Below are positions 43,342 to 51,201 of a stretch of DNA of 64,000 nt, in pieces. Both the position numbers and the translations under genes were made by a program. The stretch's first letter is position 1; the number at the start of each line of letters is the position of its first letter. This DNA comes from Sphingobacteriaceae bacterium. GTDB taxonomy: Bacteria; Bacteroidota; Bacteroidia; B-17B0; Aurantibacillaceae. The stretch spans positions 1,922,001-1,986,000 of the forward strand of contig NVQB01000001.1 in NCBI GenBank assembly GCA_002319075.1, written 5' to 3'. The notes beneath the pieces are model-generated. The model was not told where the DNA came from. It saw nothing but the letters and a program-made list of their open reading frames with translations, and did no database searches.

Positions 43342-43373
43342 AGAGTTGCCGCGAACCGGCAACTCTTTTTTTT
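43342..43373 (+). terminator. Rho-independent terminator of the ECF-sigma/PKD operon
   Basis: AGAGTTGCCG (43342-43351) pairs perfectly with CGGCAACTCT (43357-43366), with a 5-base loop and a following T-run. It closes the plus-strand operon beginning at 35.7 kb. Confidence 0.9.
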
Positions 43374-43385
43374 GAAATAAGCTTA

Positions 43386-44507
43386 TCATTTCATATTGAT
43401 GAGCTCGTTCGTTTTCAGGATCAGATCCATAAAAAGAATTTTAGGATTGGCATTGCGCTCTATATAATAATAATTGCTGTTAAACTCTTCCACCAATCTT
43501 TCGTAATTTTTTTGATTTACAAAGGGTGCAAATTTTTCAAGAAATTGTTTTTCCTGCCCGCTTAATCGCACCAGGTTTTTGTCACCATAATTAAACATTA
43601 AACTGTCCCGAAAAACTTCAAGACTATACTGTAGAAATTGTTTCTGCTTTTCCCGTCCGCTGGAAGCATTATCATCTATCCAGGTCAAAGCTTTTCCGCA
43701 GTCAAACTTTAAAGCAAGACGCATAAAGGTTTGAAAATTATTCAGGAAAGAAACACTTTCTTCGTTTTGCGTCAGAAGATGTAAAGCCTCAGAATAACTG
43801 CCATTGGACAAAATTGCTGTTTGCCTCGCTACTTCTGGATTAATTTTAAATTGCGATACCAGGGCATTGGCAATTTCATCTTCCGAATTTGAATAAAAAG
43901 GAATTTGTTGCACACGCGAAAAAATAGTTGCAAGCAGTTGTTCCGGATTATTGGAGATCAAAACAAAAATTGTTTTTTCTGGTGGCTCCTCAAGAATTTT
44001 TAAAAGTTTATTGGCCGACTCAGCATTCATTTTCTCTGGTTGCCAGATCAGCATCATTTTATAAGAGCCTTCGTAACTCGTGTAACTTAATTTCTTTAAG
44101 ATATCGTTAGCTTCTTCAACCGGAATGAGTGGTTGTTTATTTTCGGCGCTTATCTCGTTAAACCAACCGTCTAAAGTTAAATAGGGATTTGCAAGAAAAG
44201 CCTCTCGAAATTCTTTAATAAGATCGTTGCTGCTTTTTACATCCTTACTTTTTGCAATAGGAAAAACCAAATGCAAATCAGGATGAATTAATTTGGAAAC
44301 TTTGTTACAGGAAATACAAACACCACAAGCGCCTGTTTCTTTTTTATCTAAACAATAAAGGTGCTGTGCAAAAGCAATAGCAGTGGGCAAATTGCCACAG
44401 CCTTCTTTGCCAGAAAATAATAAAGCATGCGGAACACGTTCTTCCTTCACCATTTTTAGTAAACGGTGCTTGGGTTCCTGCTGACCTACTATTTGTTCGT
44501 AAAGCAT
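43386..44507 (-). CDS. holB: DNA polymerase III delta' subunit
   Basis: A 373-aa clamp-loader subunit. The P-loop region LLFSGKEGCGNLPTA lacks the Walker A Lys-Thr, as in non-hydrolysing delta' subunits. A Zn-ribbon with four Cys sits in YCLDKKETGACGVCISC. The sensor/AAA+ features are KMMLIWQPEKMNAESANKLL and LKILEEPPEKT. It loads the beta clamp with DnaX and HolA in the replisome. The ATG is at 44507. It lies on the minus strand downstream of pth. Confidence 0.9.
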   Translation of the reverse strand: MLYEQIVGQQEPKHRLLKMVKEERVPHALLFSGKEGCGNLPTAIAFAQHLYCLDKKETGACGVCISCNKVSKLIHPDLHLVFPIAKSKDVKSSNDLIKEFREAFLANPYLTLDGWFNEISAENKQPLIPVEEANDILKKLSYTSYEGSYKMMLIWQPEKMNAESANKLLKILEEPPEKTIFVLISNNPEQLLATIFSRVQQIPFYSNSEDEIANALVSQFKINPEVARQTAILSNGSYSEALHLLTQNEESVSFLNNFQTFMRLALKFDCGKALTWIDDNASSGREKQKQFLQYSLEVFRDSLMFNYGDKNLVRLSGQEKQFLEKFAPFVNQKNYERLVEEFNSNYYYIERNANPKILFMDLILKTNELINMK

Positions 44508-44524
44508 ACGCTAAAGATAGGGAA

Positions 44525-44542
44525 TCCCGATAACTATCGGGA
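44525..44542. repeat. Short palindrome TCCCGATAACTATCGGGA
   Basis: A palindrome between pth and holB, the same family as the copy at 23813-23830. It is not followed by a T-run on either strand, so a terminator role is not favoured. Confidence 0.5.
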
Positions 44543-44627
44543 GGAAAAATAAGACGGCAAATGTAGCGTTAGAAAAAAATAACTCAGGTTGTTTTTCGAT
44601 CTACCACGCGCCATGTTACATGTTATG

Positions 44628-45194
44628 TTATTTATTATTAAACTCGTTCATGCAGCGCTGAAGTCCTATAAAGGCAAAAGCTTTCATGGCATCTGCTGAA
44701 ATTTTTATTCTATCTTGAAGGGTTTTTAATTCTTCTTCGTTCCATTTGCCAAGAACATAATTAACCTGCTGGCCCTTGTTAAACTCGCTGGCAATACCGA
44801 AACGAAGTCTCGGATAATTTGTGGTGTTTAAAGTTTCCTGGATACTTTTGAGTCCGTTATGCCCGCCGTCACTTCCCTTAGGACCAATACGAATTTTTCC
44901 GAAAGGCAAGGCCAGCTCATCAACAAGCACCATGATATTGTCAACTTCAATTTTTTCAGATTGCATCCAATAATTCACAGCTTTACCACTCAGGTTCATG
45001 TAAGTACTGGGCTTAATAATCACTAGCTGTTTACCTTTATATTTTAACTCGGCAACATCTGCGTAACGCTCTGACGAAAATTTTACTGAACCCGATGCAG
45101 CAAGCTCGTCTGCAATCTTAAAACCAATGTTATGGCGCGTTTCGGCGTATTCCTCACCAATATTACCTAGTCCGACTATTAAGAATTTACTCAT
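44628..45194 (-). CDS. pth: Peptidyl-tRNA hydrolase
   Basis: Pth releases peptidyl moieties from stalled peptidyl-tRNA. The 188-aa protein has the expected N-terminal FLIVGLGNIGEEYAETRHNI (Asn11, His21), KPSTYMNLSG, VLVDELALPFGKIRI and KGSDGGHNGLKSI motifs. The length is standard. The ATG at 45194 lies 22 bp after the stop of the SET-domain gene on the same strand. Confidence 0.96.
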   Translation of the reverse strand: MSKFLIVGLGNIGEEYAETRHNIGFKIADELAASGSVKFSSERYADVAELKYKGKQLVIIKPSTYMNLSGKAVNYWMQSEKIEVDNIMVLVDELALPFGKIRIGPKGSDGGHNGLKSIQETLNTTNYPRLRFGIASEFNKGQQVNYVLGKWNEEELKTLQDRIKISADAMKAFAFIGLQRCMNEFNNK

Positions 45195-45216
45195 GCCGAA
45201 AAGATTTTAAACCCTG

Positions 45217-45642
45217 TTAGAATTTTTTTGTTTTGTACAAATCGTGTTTGATGTTGTAACGAATGCAGTCCCAGTATTCTTTGGTATAGCTCACAAAAAT
45301 TTCTTCGCCCGCTTCTATATCGCGACTGGCAACAATAAAACACCTGTCTTTAACCACTTCGTAATTTGCATTGTTTTTTAAGCCTTTTGTTTTGCTTAAT
45401 CCCGCTGCATCATTTGCGTAACGCGCTTTGTGCTCTGGCGTAGAATAAGCATCGATACATCTTTTTTTACTAATAAAAAACAGATATCCATCTTTGTCTT
45501 CTTTTACGCGTTTTTCATATTCTTTCCAATCAATGATCTCACCAAGGTATTCAATAACCTGCTCGCCTTTTTTAATGGGTTTGTCAGTGAAGAGGCCTTT
45601 GCCTGCATTTGGTAACTGTGAAACTTTTACTTTAAGAGCCAT
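45217..45642 (-). CDS. SET-domain protein
   Basis: A 141-aa single SET domain, starting at the ATG at 45642. N-terminal GKGLFTDKPIKKGEQVIEYL and EIIDWKEYEKR match SET motif I. ARYANDAAG and NNANYEV stand where eukaryotic proteins have the N-H-S-C and E-P-N-A motifs. GEEIFVSYTKEYW is the catalytic Tyr region. It is predicted to methylate a Lys on an unknown target with S-adenosylmethionine. Cytoplasmic. It is just upstream of pth, so a ribosome or translation substrate is conceivable but unproven. Confidence 0.82.
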   Translation of the reverse strand: MALKVKVSQLPNAGKGLFTDKPIKKGEQVIEYLGEIIDWKEYEKRVKEDKDGYLFFISKKRCIDAYSTPEHKARYANDAAGLSKTKGLKNNANYEVVKDRCFIVASRDIEAGEEIFVSYTKEYWDCIRYNIKHDLYKTKKF

Positions 45643-45855
45643 AATTTTTTTAGCTATAAGGCGACAAAAATAGAGTTTAATTCTATATCCAGAAGGGCTT
45701 TTGAGAAATGTTTGTAAGTTTGGTCGCCCTAGCCCAAAAGAATAAGCCCCTGCGTACAAGAAATTCTATCCCAGAGCGTTATTTAAGCCTTGCCGGCAAA
45801 TAAACTAAAGAAATACTAGTCAAAACACTATTTTTACTTTGATTAACTAAAGAAT

Positions 45856-47277
45856 ATGAAAATCCGTTATCCGGAACTATTAATAGCCACATTTATTTTC
45901 GCTATTCTTTGCATTATCGCCTTTACAACCACTACCACAGGCGATTCGGGTGACGGAATAAATCATTATTTATATTCGCATTACGCTTTTAAATATCCCG
46001 ATATTTTTTTTAATCACTGGGCAAAACCTGTTTTTGTACTTTTTAGCGCCCTGCCTTCACAATTTGGTTTTACAGGTATTCAGATCTTTAATTTTATATG
46101 CGCTTTGGCAAGCGCCTTATTAGCATTTTATACCCTAAAAAATCTTAAGGTAAAATACACTTACCTTATTTTTGTGTTTTTATTTTTCTCGCCCCTTTAT
46201 TTCAAACTTCTTTTTTCAGGTTTAACAGAATATTTGTTTGCACTCATTCTTAGTCTCGGTATTTACCTTGAGAGCAAATCAAAACATAACTCCGCATTGA
46301 TCTTAATCTCGTTTTTACCCTTGGTTCGGTCGGAAGGACTTTTAATTGTTGGTGTTTTCGCACTCTATTTTATCTTTCTTAAAAAGTACAGGCAACTGCC
46401 ACTTTTGTTGAGTGGACAAGCTCTTTACAGCATTGTCGGTGCAATCTACCATAAAGATTTTCTTTGGGTCTTTAATGAAATTCCGTATTTAAGCAAAACT
46501 AGTCCTTATGGTCATGGCGAGATGTTTGATTTCGTAAACCGTTTAAATTACACCATAGAAAAACCTATTTATTTACTGCTTCTTGTAGGAATTTTTGTGA
46601 GCTTCTATAAGTTCCTGAAAAACACCGCGTCAGCTACCGAGCTTTTTAAGATGTTAGTGATTGGTGGAAGTTTCATCATTTTTTTCATAGCCCATTCTAT
46701 CTTTTGGTGGAAAGGGATATTTAATTCTATGGGTTTGCCCCGCGTTTTAATATCCGTGCTTCCTCTGATTGCCATGCTTTGCGTTTTTGGACTCGATTTT
46801 TTACTTGAGAAAATAAAAAATACAAGGTTGAAATATATAGCTCTTGGTACCATATTATTTTTAGTGGTCCTTTACCCGTTCACAAACAGGCCCCAGGGTG
46901 TTGTATTTAACAGAAACCTTTTTGTGATTCCTGAGAACGAACTCATCGCTAAAGAAGTGGTTCCATTTATTCAAAAAGAATTTCCAGATTACAAAACTCA
47001 CTTCTTTTATTATTCACATCCCTTTTTAAGCATAGCTTTAAACATCGACCCCTTCGATTACCGCCATCATAAAGAGATTACTAATGTACCCGCCGACTAT
47101 TTCTTTGCTAAAAACACATTGGTTATCTGGGACGACTGGTACTCAAGCGTAGAAGGTCGCATCACATGGGAGCAAATGAAGAACGACCACCGTTTTGAAC
47201 TGCTTAAAGAATTCAGTACTATTGAAAAAGGCAGGGTAATAAAACTTGCAGTGTTCCGATCAATAGAAGGGTTTTAA
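45856..47277 (+). CDS. Polytopic membrane protein, GT-C-like
   Basis: A 473-aa protein with about nine hydrophobic helices. The first extracytoplasmic loop contains TTGDSGDGINHYLYSHYA, an acidic motif after helix one as in GT-C glycosyltransferases, followed by HWAKPVFVLFSALPSQFG. A helix-loop LLFSGLTEYLFALILSLGIY and PLVRSEGLLIVGVFALYF are characteristic of this group. The C-terminal 100 residues are soluble. Its sequence resembles the 31.8 kb protein only in architecture. The donor and acceptor are unknown. Confidence 0.6.
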   Translation: MKIRYPELLIATFIFAILCIIAFTTTTTGDSGDGINHYLYSHYAFKYPDIFFNHWAKPVFVLFSALPSQFGFTGIQIFNFICALASALLAFYTLKNLKVKYTYLIFVFLFFSPLYFKLLFSGLTEYLFALILSLGIYLESKSKHNSALILISFLPLVRSEGLLIVGVFALYFIFLKKYRQLPLLLSGQALYSIVGAIYHKDFLWVFNEIPYLSKTSPYGHGEMFDFVNRLNYTIEKPIYLLLLVGIFVSFYKFLKNTASATELFKMLVIGGSFIIFFIAHSIFWWKGIFNSMGLPRVLISVLPLIAMLCVFGLDFLLEKIKNTRLKYIALGTILFLVVLYPFTNRPQGVVFNRNLFVIPENELIAKEVVPFIQKEFPDYKTHFFYYSHPFLSIALNIDPFDYRHHKEITNVPADYFFAKNTLVIWDDWYSSVEGRITWEQMKNDHRFELLKEFSTIEKGRVIKLAVFRSIEGF

Positions 47278-47284
47278 CCTATTC

Positions 47285-48028
47285 TTATAAAAACCCTCCG
47301 CCTATTTGCATGAAGGCCCTGTTTTCTCTGGCTTCGGAGGTCTTTATCAATTCTACCGAATCTTCTGATATAACCAATAATTTGTTGCAATATTTGATGA
47401 GTAAATCGAGATCATGTGAGCTTACGAGAATACACTTTTGGTGTTCTTCTACCAACTTTTTTAAAAGTATGAACAAATCGTGTTTCGATGCATAATCCAG
47501 GAAAGCGCTGGGCTCATCCAATAACATAAAAGGCGTTTGCTGAGCCAGAGACTTAGCTATTATTGTCTTTTGAAAAAGTCCATCGCTTAATTCATTCACC
47601 GGTTTTAATTGATGCGCTTTGATACCACAGGACTCTATGGCTGCATCAATAACAGAAAGATTTTCTGATTTCAATTCGTGAAAAGAATTGGTGTACGGAA
47701 TTTGCCCAGCCGCCACAACATCGTAAGCCGTCAGATTAAAGCCTCCTACTTTCTCTGTAAGCACTATTGATATTTTACGGGCTAATTCTGTTAAAGAAAC
47801 TTGCTCTATGTTTTTTTTATTTAAATAAATTTCCCCCGATAAAACCGGCAAAAGTCCACACATACTTTTAAGAAGTGTAGATTTACCTATCCCGTTTAAT
47901 CCGACAATGCCAATAAATTCTTGCTGGCAAAACTCAAGATTTAAGTTTTTAAGAATGACCACGTCCTTCCCGGCTTTCTTATATCCCAGGCTAACATTAT
48001 TTAAAGACAAGTGTTGCATGCTATCCAT
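47285..48028 (-). CDS. ABC transporter ATP-binding protein, FecE/BtuD type
   Basis: A 247-aa ATPase of the iron-siderophore/B12 importer class. Walker A is GIVGLNGIGKSTLLKS; the signature is a variant LSDGLFQK in place of LSGGQ. Walker B is PFMLLDEPSAFLDY and the H-loop is VSSHDLD. The ATG at 48028 directly abuts the permease stop codon; a second Met three codons later is possible. It is the last gene of a minus-strand run starting at mfd. Confidence 0.9.
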   Translation of the reverse strand: MDSMQHLSLNNVSLGYKKAGKDVVILKNLNLEFCQQEFIGIVGLNGIGKSTLLKSMCGLLPVLSGEIYLNKKNIEQVSLTELARKISIVLTEKVGGFNLTAYDVVAAGQIPYTNSFHELKSENLSVIDAAIESCGIKAHQLKPVNELSDGLFQKTIIAKSLAQQTPFMLLDEPSAFLDYASKHDLFILLKKLVEEHQKCILVSSHDLDLLIKYCNKLLVISEDSVELIKTSEARENRAFMQIGGGFL

Positions 48029-49015
48029 CTACCAGTGTTTGTTTCTGAACATTAAATAAATAACCAGGGGTGCACCAATTAAAGTGGTAATCATATTCAG
48101 GGGTAAAGAAATATTTCGGACCACTGAATTTGCAAGAGCATCCGAAAATAAAAGAATACTACTTCCTATAAGAAGGCAGGCTGCAAAATGCAGTTGTTGT
48201 TTTGAACTGCCAAAGACCATGCGCGATAAAATAGGAACAGCGATTCCCACAAATGCAATCGGTCCGCAGAAAGCTGTAGTAATGCCTGTAAGAACAGAGG
48301 AAATAAGGATCAGGTAAAATCTGCTTTGGTTAAAATTAACTCCTACGTTATGAGCATAGTTCTGCCCTAATAATAAAGCGTTCAGAGGTTTTATAAAAAA
48401 CAGCAGCGCTGTCAAACATAAAAACGCTACCGGCAAAAATAATCCCAGATCAGAGTTTGTTGTATTTGCTAACGAACCCATTCCCCAGACTACAAAACTT
48501 TTAAGACTACCAGGATCTGAAAAATATTCCAAAGCGGTTTGAATAGCCCCACAAATTTGCGAAAACATGAGTCCGATCAGAAGCAAGACAATGTTACTAT
48601 TTACTTTTTTAGAAATTATTAAAATAAGCACCGTTACCAGAAAACTCCCCGTTATCGCCGAGATAACAATAAAGCTTTTTCCCAGGAAAAAGTCAGAAAA
48701 CACATGCAGGGCGTTTCCCGCAAGAATACTAACAGCAACCATCAGCGAAGCACCAGAGCTTATTCCCAGAACATAGGGACCCGCCAGGGGATTTCTGAAA
48801 ATAATTTGCAGAATTAAACCAGAGACCGATAAAGTGCAACCTGCTATTATAGCCGTAACTGTTTTAGGAAAACGGATCTGCCAGAAAATAAAATTATCCG
48901 CCGTAACTTCTGAAACATTTACTGATTCGCTTCCACCAAAAAATAAACTCAATAAACATCCCGTTACAAATAACAAAATCAGTATAGAAAATTTTATGGC
49001 TGAATAGTTTTTCAA
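48029..49015 (-). CDS. FecCD/BtuC-type ABC permease (TTG start)
   Basis: A 328-aa polytopic permease with about ten helices and the family signatures NPLAGPYVLGISSGASLMVA and GPIAFVGIAVPILSRMVFG. The frame has no ATG near the N-terminus; the TTG at 49015 gives MKNYSAIKFSILILLF, a good first helix. It probably dimerises and works with the ATPase at 47285 and the binding protein at 49087 to import an iron chelate or corrinoid across the inner membrane. Confidence 0.9.
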   Translation of the reverse strand: MKNYSAIKFSILILLFVTGCLLSLFFGGSESVNVSEVTADNFIFWQIRFPKTVTAIIAGCTLSVSGLILQIIFRNPLAGPYVLGISSGASLMVAVSILAGNALHVFSDFFLGKSFIVISAITGSFLVTVLILIISKKVNSNIVLLLIGLMFSQICGAIQTALEYFSDPGSLKSFVVWGMGSLANTTNSDLGLFLPVAFLCLTALLFFIKPLNALLLGQNYAHNVGVNFNQSRFYLILISSVLTGITTAFCGPIAFVGIAVPILSRMVFGSSKQQLHFAACLLIGSSILLFSDALANSVVRNISLPLNMITTLIGAPLVIYLMFRNKHW

Positions 49016-49086
49016 TCTTTAGAAATCTAAGTTAGTAATGATTCCATTTTTATTAATCTGCGAGATCAGTATAATCTGTGGTAAAA

Positions 49087-50223
49087 CTAGCGTAGTTGTT
49101 CGTAATACCAAAAATCCGTTTTAATTTTTTCGCGCAATGCCGGATGAAAAACCTGGATCAAATCACTCAAAATTCTGTTCGGATAAATCATTCCAGTTTC
49201 CCAGTAATTGCTATATCCCTTACTGTTAGTCACTTTGGTATTGTTATATAAATTTCCATTTTGATACGCTTTAAATTCCGAATAACGGCTCTCAAATCCT
49301 ATCAATTCCTTCTTTGTTCTTAAAGTCGAAAGATTGATCCAGAAATCTGCGTTTTTTGCTTTTACATATACTTGTTCAAAACTCAAAGGAAGGCTGCCAG
49401 AAAGCGTATCTTCCTTCCATAAATAATTTGCTCCTGCATCTTTTAAAAGTTGTGCTACATAGCTTCTTCCTCCAGGCATATACCACGAATCACTGTATTT
49501 TATTTCATTAAAAACTGTGGGTTTATAAGTTGTTTGTGAGGCAATTTGTTTTAACTCATAATAATTTTTTTCTACCGCTTTAAAAATCGAATCAGCCAGT
49601 TTTTCTTTGTCCACAAACGCCGCAAAAAATTTGATCCATTCCGCTCTTGCCAGCGGACTCTCTTCGAGGTGATCAACACTTATTGCTACAGGGATTTTGG
49701 TCTGCTCTAGTTTTTTATCCACATCCTTTTCGCCTTCACCCATTCCAAAAGTGAAAATGATATCAGGATTTAGCATAACCGTTTTTTCCAGATCGATTTG
49801 CGGCGACTTCATCAGTTCTTTTAAGTCACCCTTCATGTACTTTGTAATGACCTCTTGATTGTTCACGTAATCCATATTGTCAATAGCGGAAAGTTTATCT
49901 GAAGACTGTAACTCGCAAAACATGGTCGCGTATATACTACTTAAAGCGGCAATCTTTTTACAAGGACGTCTGATCCGAATTCCTTTTGCAGGGAGATTAG
50001 CAGAATCTGTGTAAAGAATAAATGTTGCTGTGGTATCGTGATTGTGCCTGTTACCGAATAGATATACAGCAGTAAATCCATTTCCCTTTGACATTGCAAA
50101 GCGTTTTGCATACTGCAGGCTGCTATCTTTTGTTAGAACAAAATCACTTTTTATTTTCTTAGAAGAAGTATTACATCCTACCATAACAAGTGCTACTCCG
50201 AAAAGAGTGAAAAGTTTACGCAT
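49087..50223 (-). CDS. ABC substrate-binding lipoprotein, FecB/BtuF type
   Basis: A 378-aa lipoprotein with signal MRKLFTLFGVALVMVGC. The two-lobed PF01497-like body contains SIYATMFCELQSSDKLSAID, NPDIIFTFGMGEGE, PTVFNEIKYSDSWYMPGGRS and ADFWINLSTL, separated by a long central helix. The ligand may be a siderophore, heme or cobalamin; I cannot tell. It overlaps the histidine-kinase gene by 8 bp and lies 71 bp before the permease gene. Confidence 0.88.
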   Translation of the reverse strand: MRKLFTLFGVALVMVGCNTSSKKIKSDFVLTKDSSLQYAKRFAMSKGNGFTAVYLFGNRHNHDTTATFILYTDSANLPAKGIRIRRPCKKIAALSSIYATMFCELQSSDKLSAIDNMDYVNNQEVITKYMKGDLKELMKSPQIDLEKTVMLNPDIIFTFGMGEGEKDVDKKLEQTKIPVAISVDHLEESPLARAEWIKFFAAFVDKEKLADSIFKAVEKNYYELKQIASQTTYKPTVFNEIKYSDSWYMPGGRSYVAQLLKDAGANYLWKEDTLSGSLPLSFEQVYVKAKNADFWINLSTLRTKKELIGFESRYSEFKAYQNGNLYNNTKVTNSKGYSNYWETGMIYPNRILSDLIQVFHPALREKIKTDFWYYEQLR

Positions 50224-51187
50224 AAAATTTAATTTCGAAAATGCTCCCGCAAGGTTTATTATCTTTTACTTTTATTTCTGCATTGTGTTGCGTAAGAATG
50301 TATCTTACAATGTACAAACCTAAACCGGTTCCTTTAGTACTTCGGGTTTCTTCATTACCTGCTCTGAAAAATTTTGAAAAAACCCTTACCTTGTCGTTAT
50401 CTGAAATGCCGCAGCCCTGGTCACTCACAAACATGCTTGTTTTTCCATCTACCAGTTTTAACTCTACGAGTATTTCCTTTTCCCGTTTAGAATATTTTAG
50501 CGCATTATCCACAAGATTGGTTATAACGGATGGAAACGCGTTTACATCAATCTCCATAAAAATATCGGGTGATAAATTCGTTTTTAACTCGCCGCTGATT
50601 AATTCGTTCTTGTAGTAGCGTTTCAAGACTGTTTCTATAAACACTCCAAGATTTTGTTTCTCTTTTTTAGTAATAAACTCACCTGTTTCCAGACGACTTG
50701 CCAGTAAAATATTATCTATTAACGCGTTAAGTCTCTCTGTTTCAAGCAACGCATTAGAAATAAGTTCCTGCTGAATTGTCTCGCTTAATTTTTGTTTCTG
50801 TAAAGTCTGCAGTTGTAGTTTAGTAGCTGCAATAGGAGTTTTGAGCTCGTGTGTGATACTTAGAAAAAAATTTTTCTGTTGATTGTTGAGGAAAATTTCT
50901 TTGTCGTAAGCTTGTTTGATTTTATAAATCCCAAAAAGAAGCAATAAAAGAAAAACAGTTCCTTCGCTCACGATCATAACAGTTTGCATTTTCTTTTTAT
51001 GATGCAGCACGTTAAGATCTTCTTTTAGCTGAGTTTCATTTGTAGAGGTGATTTCGGTCAACTTTATCTTTTCACCGATAATTCTATCGTTTTGCTTCAC
51101 CAGTAACATTTCCCACCATAAAAACTGCAGCAAAATGTACCCAAACAAAATGCTTAAAATAAGTATGGATCTTGATTTTGGCTTCAT
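50216..51187 (-). CDS. Sensor histidine kinase without adjacent response regulator
   Basis: A 323-aa kinase. TM1 is at about 8-28, followed by a short extracytoplasmic loop of about 40 residues and TM2 at about 70-90. The HisKA box FLSITHELKTPIAATK has His113. The HATPase has N-box NLVDNALKYS, G1 SDQGCGIS and G2 GTGLGLYIV. The small sensing loop suggests membrane or partner-protein sensing. It is flanked by mfd upstream (14-bp gap) and the binding-protein gene downstream (overlapping). No receiver gene is nearby. Confidence 0.9.
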   Translation of the reverse strand: MKPKSRSILILSILFGYILLQFLWWEMLLVKQNDRIIGEKIKLTEITSTNETQLKEDLNVLHHKKKMQTVMIVSEGTVFLLLLLFGIYKIKQAYDKEIFLNNQQKNFFLSITHELKTPIAATKLQLQTLQKQKLSETIQQELISNALLETERLNALIDNILLASRLETGEFITKKEKQNLGVFIETVLKRYYKNELISGELKTNLSPDIFMEIDVNAFPSVITNLVDNALKYSKREKEILVELKLVDGKTSMFVSDQGCGISDNDKVRVFSKFFRAGNEETRSTKGTGLGLYIVRYILTQHNAEIKVKDNKPCGSIFEIKFYA

Positions 51188-51201
51188 TTATAAAACGAAA
51201 A

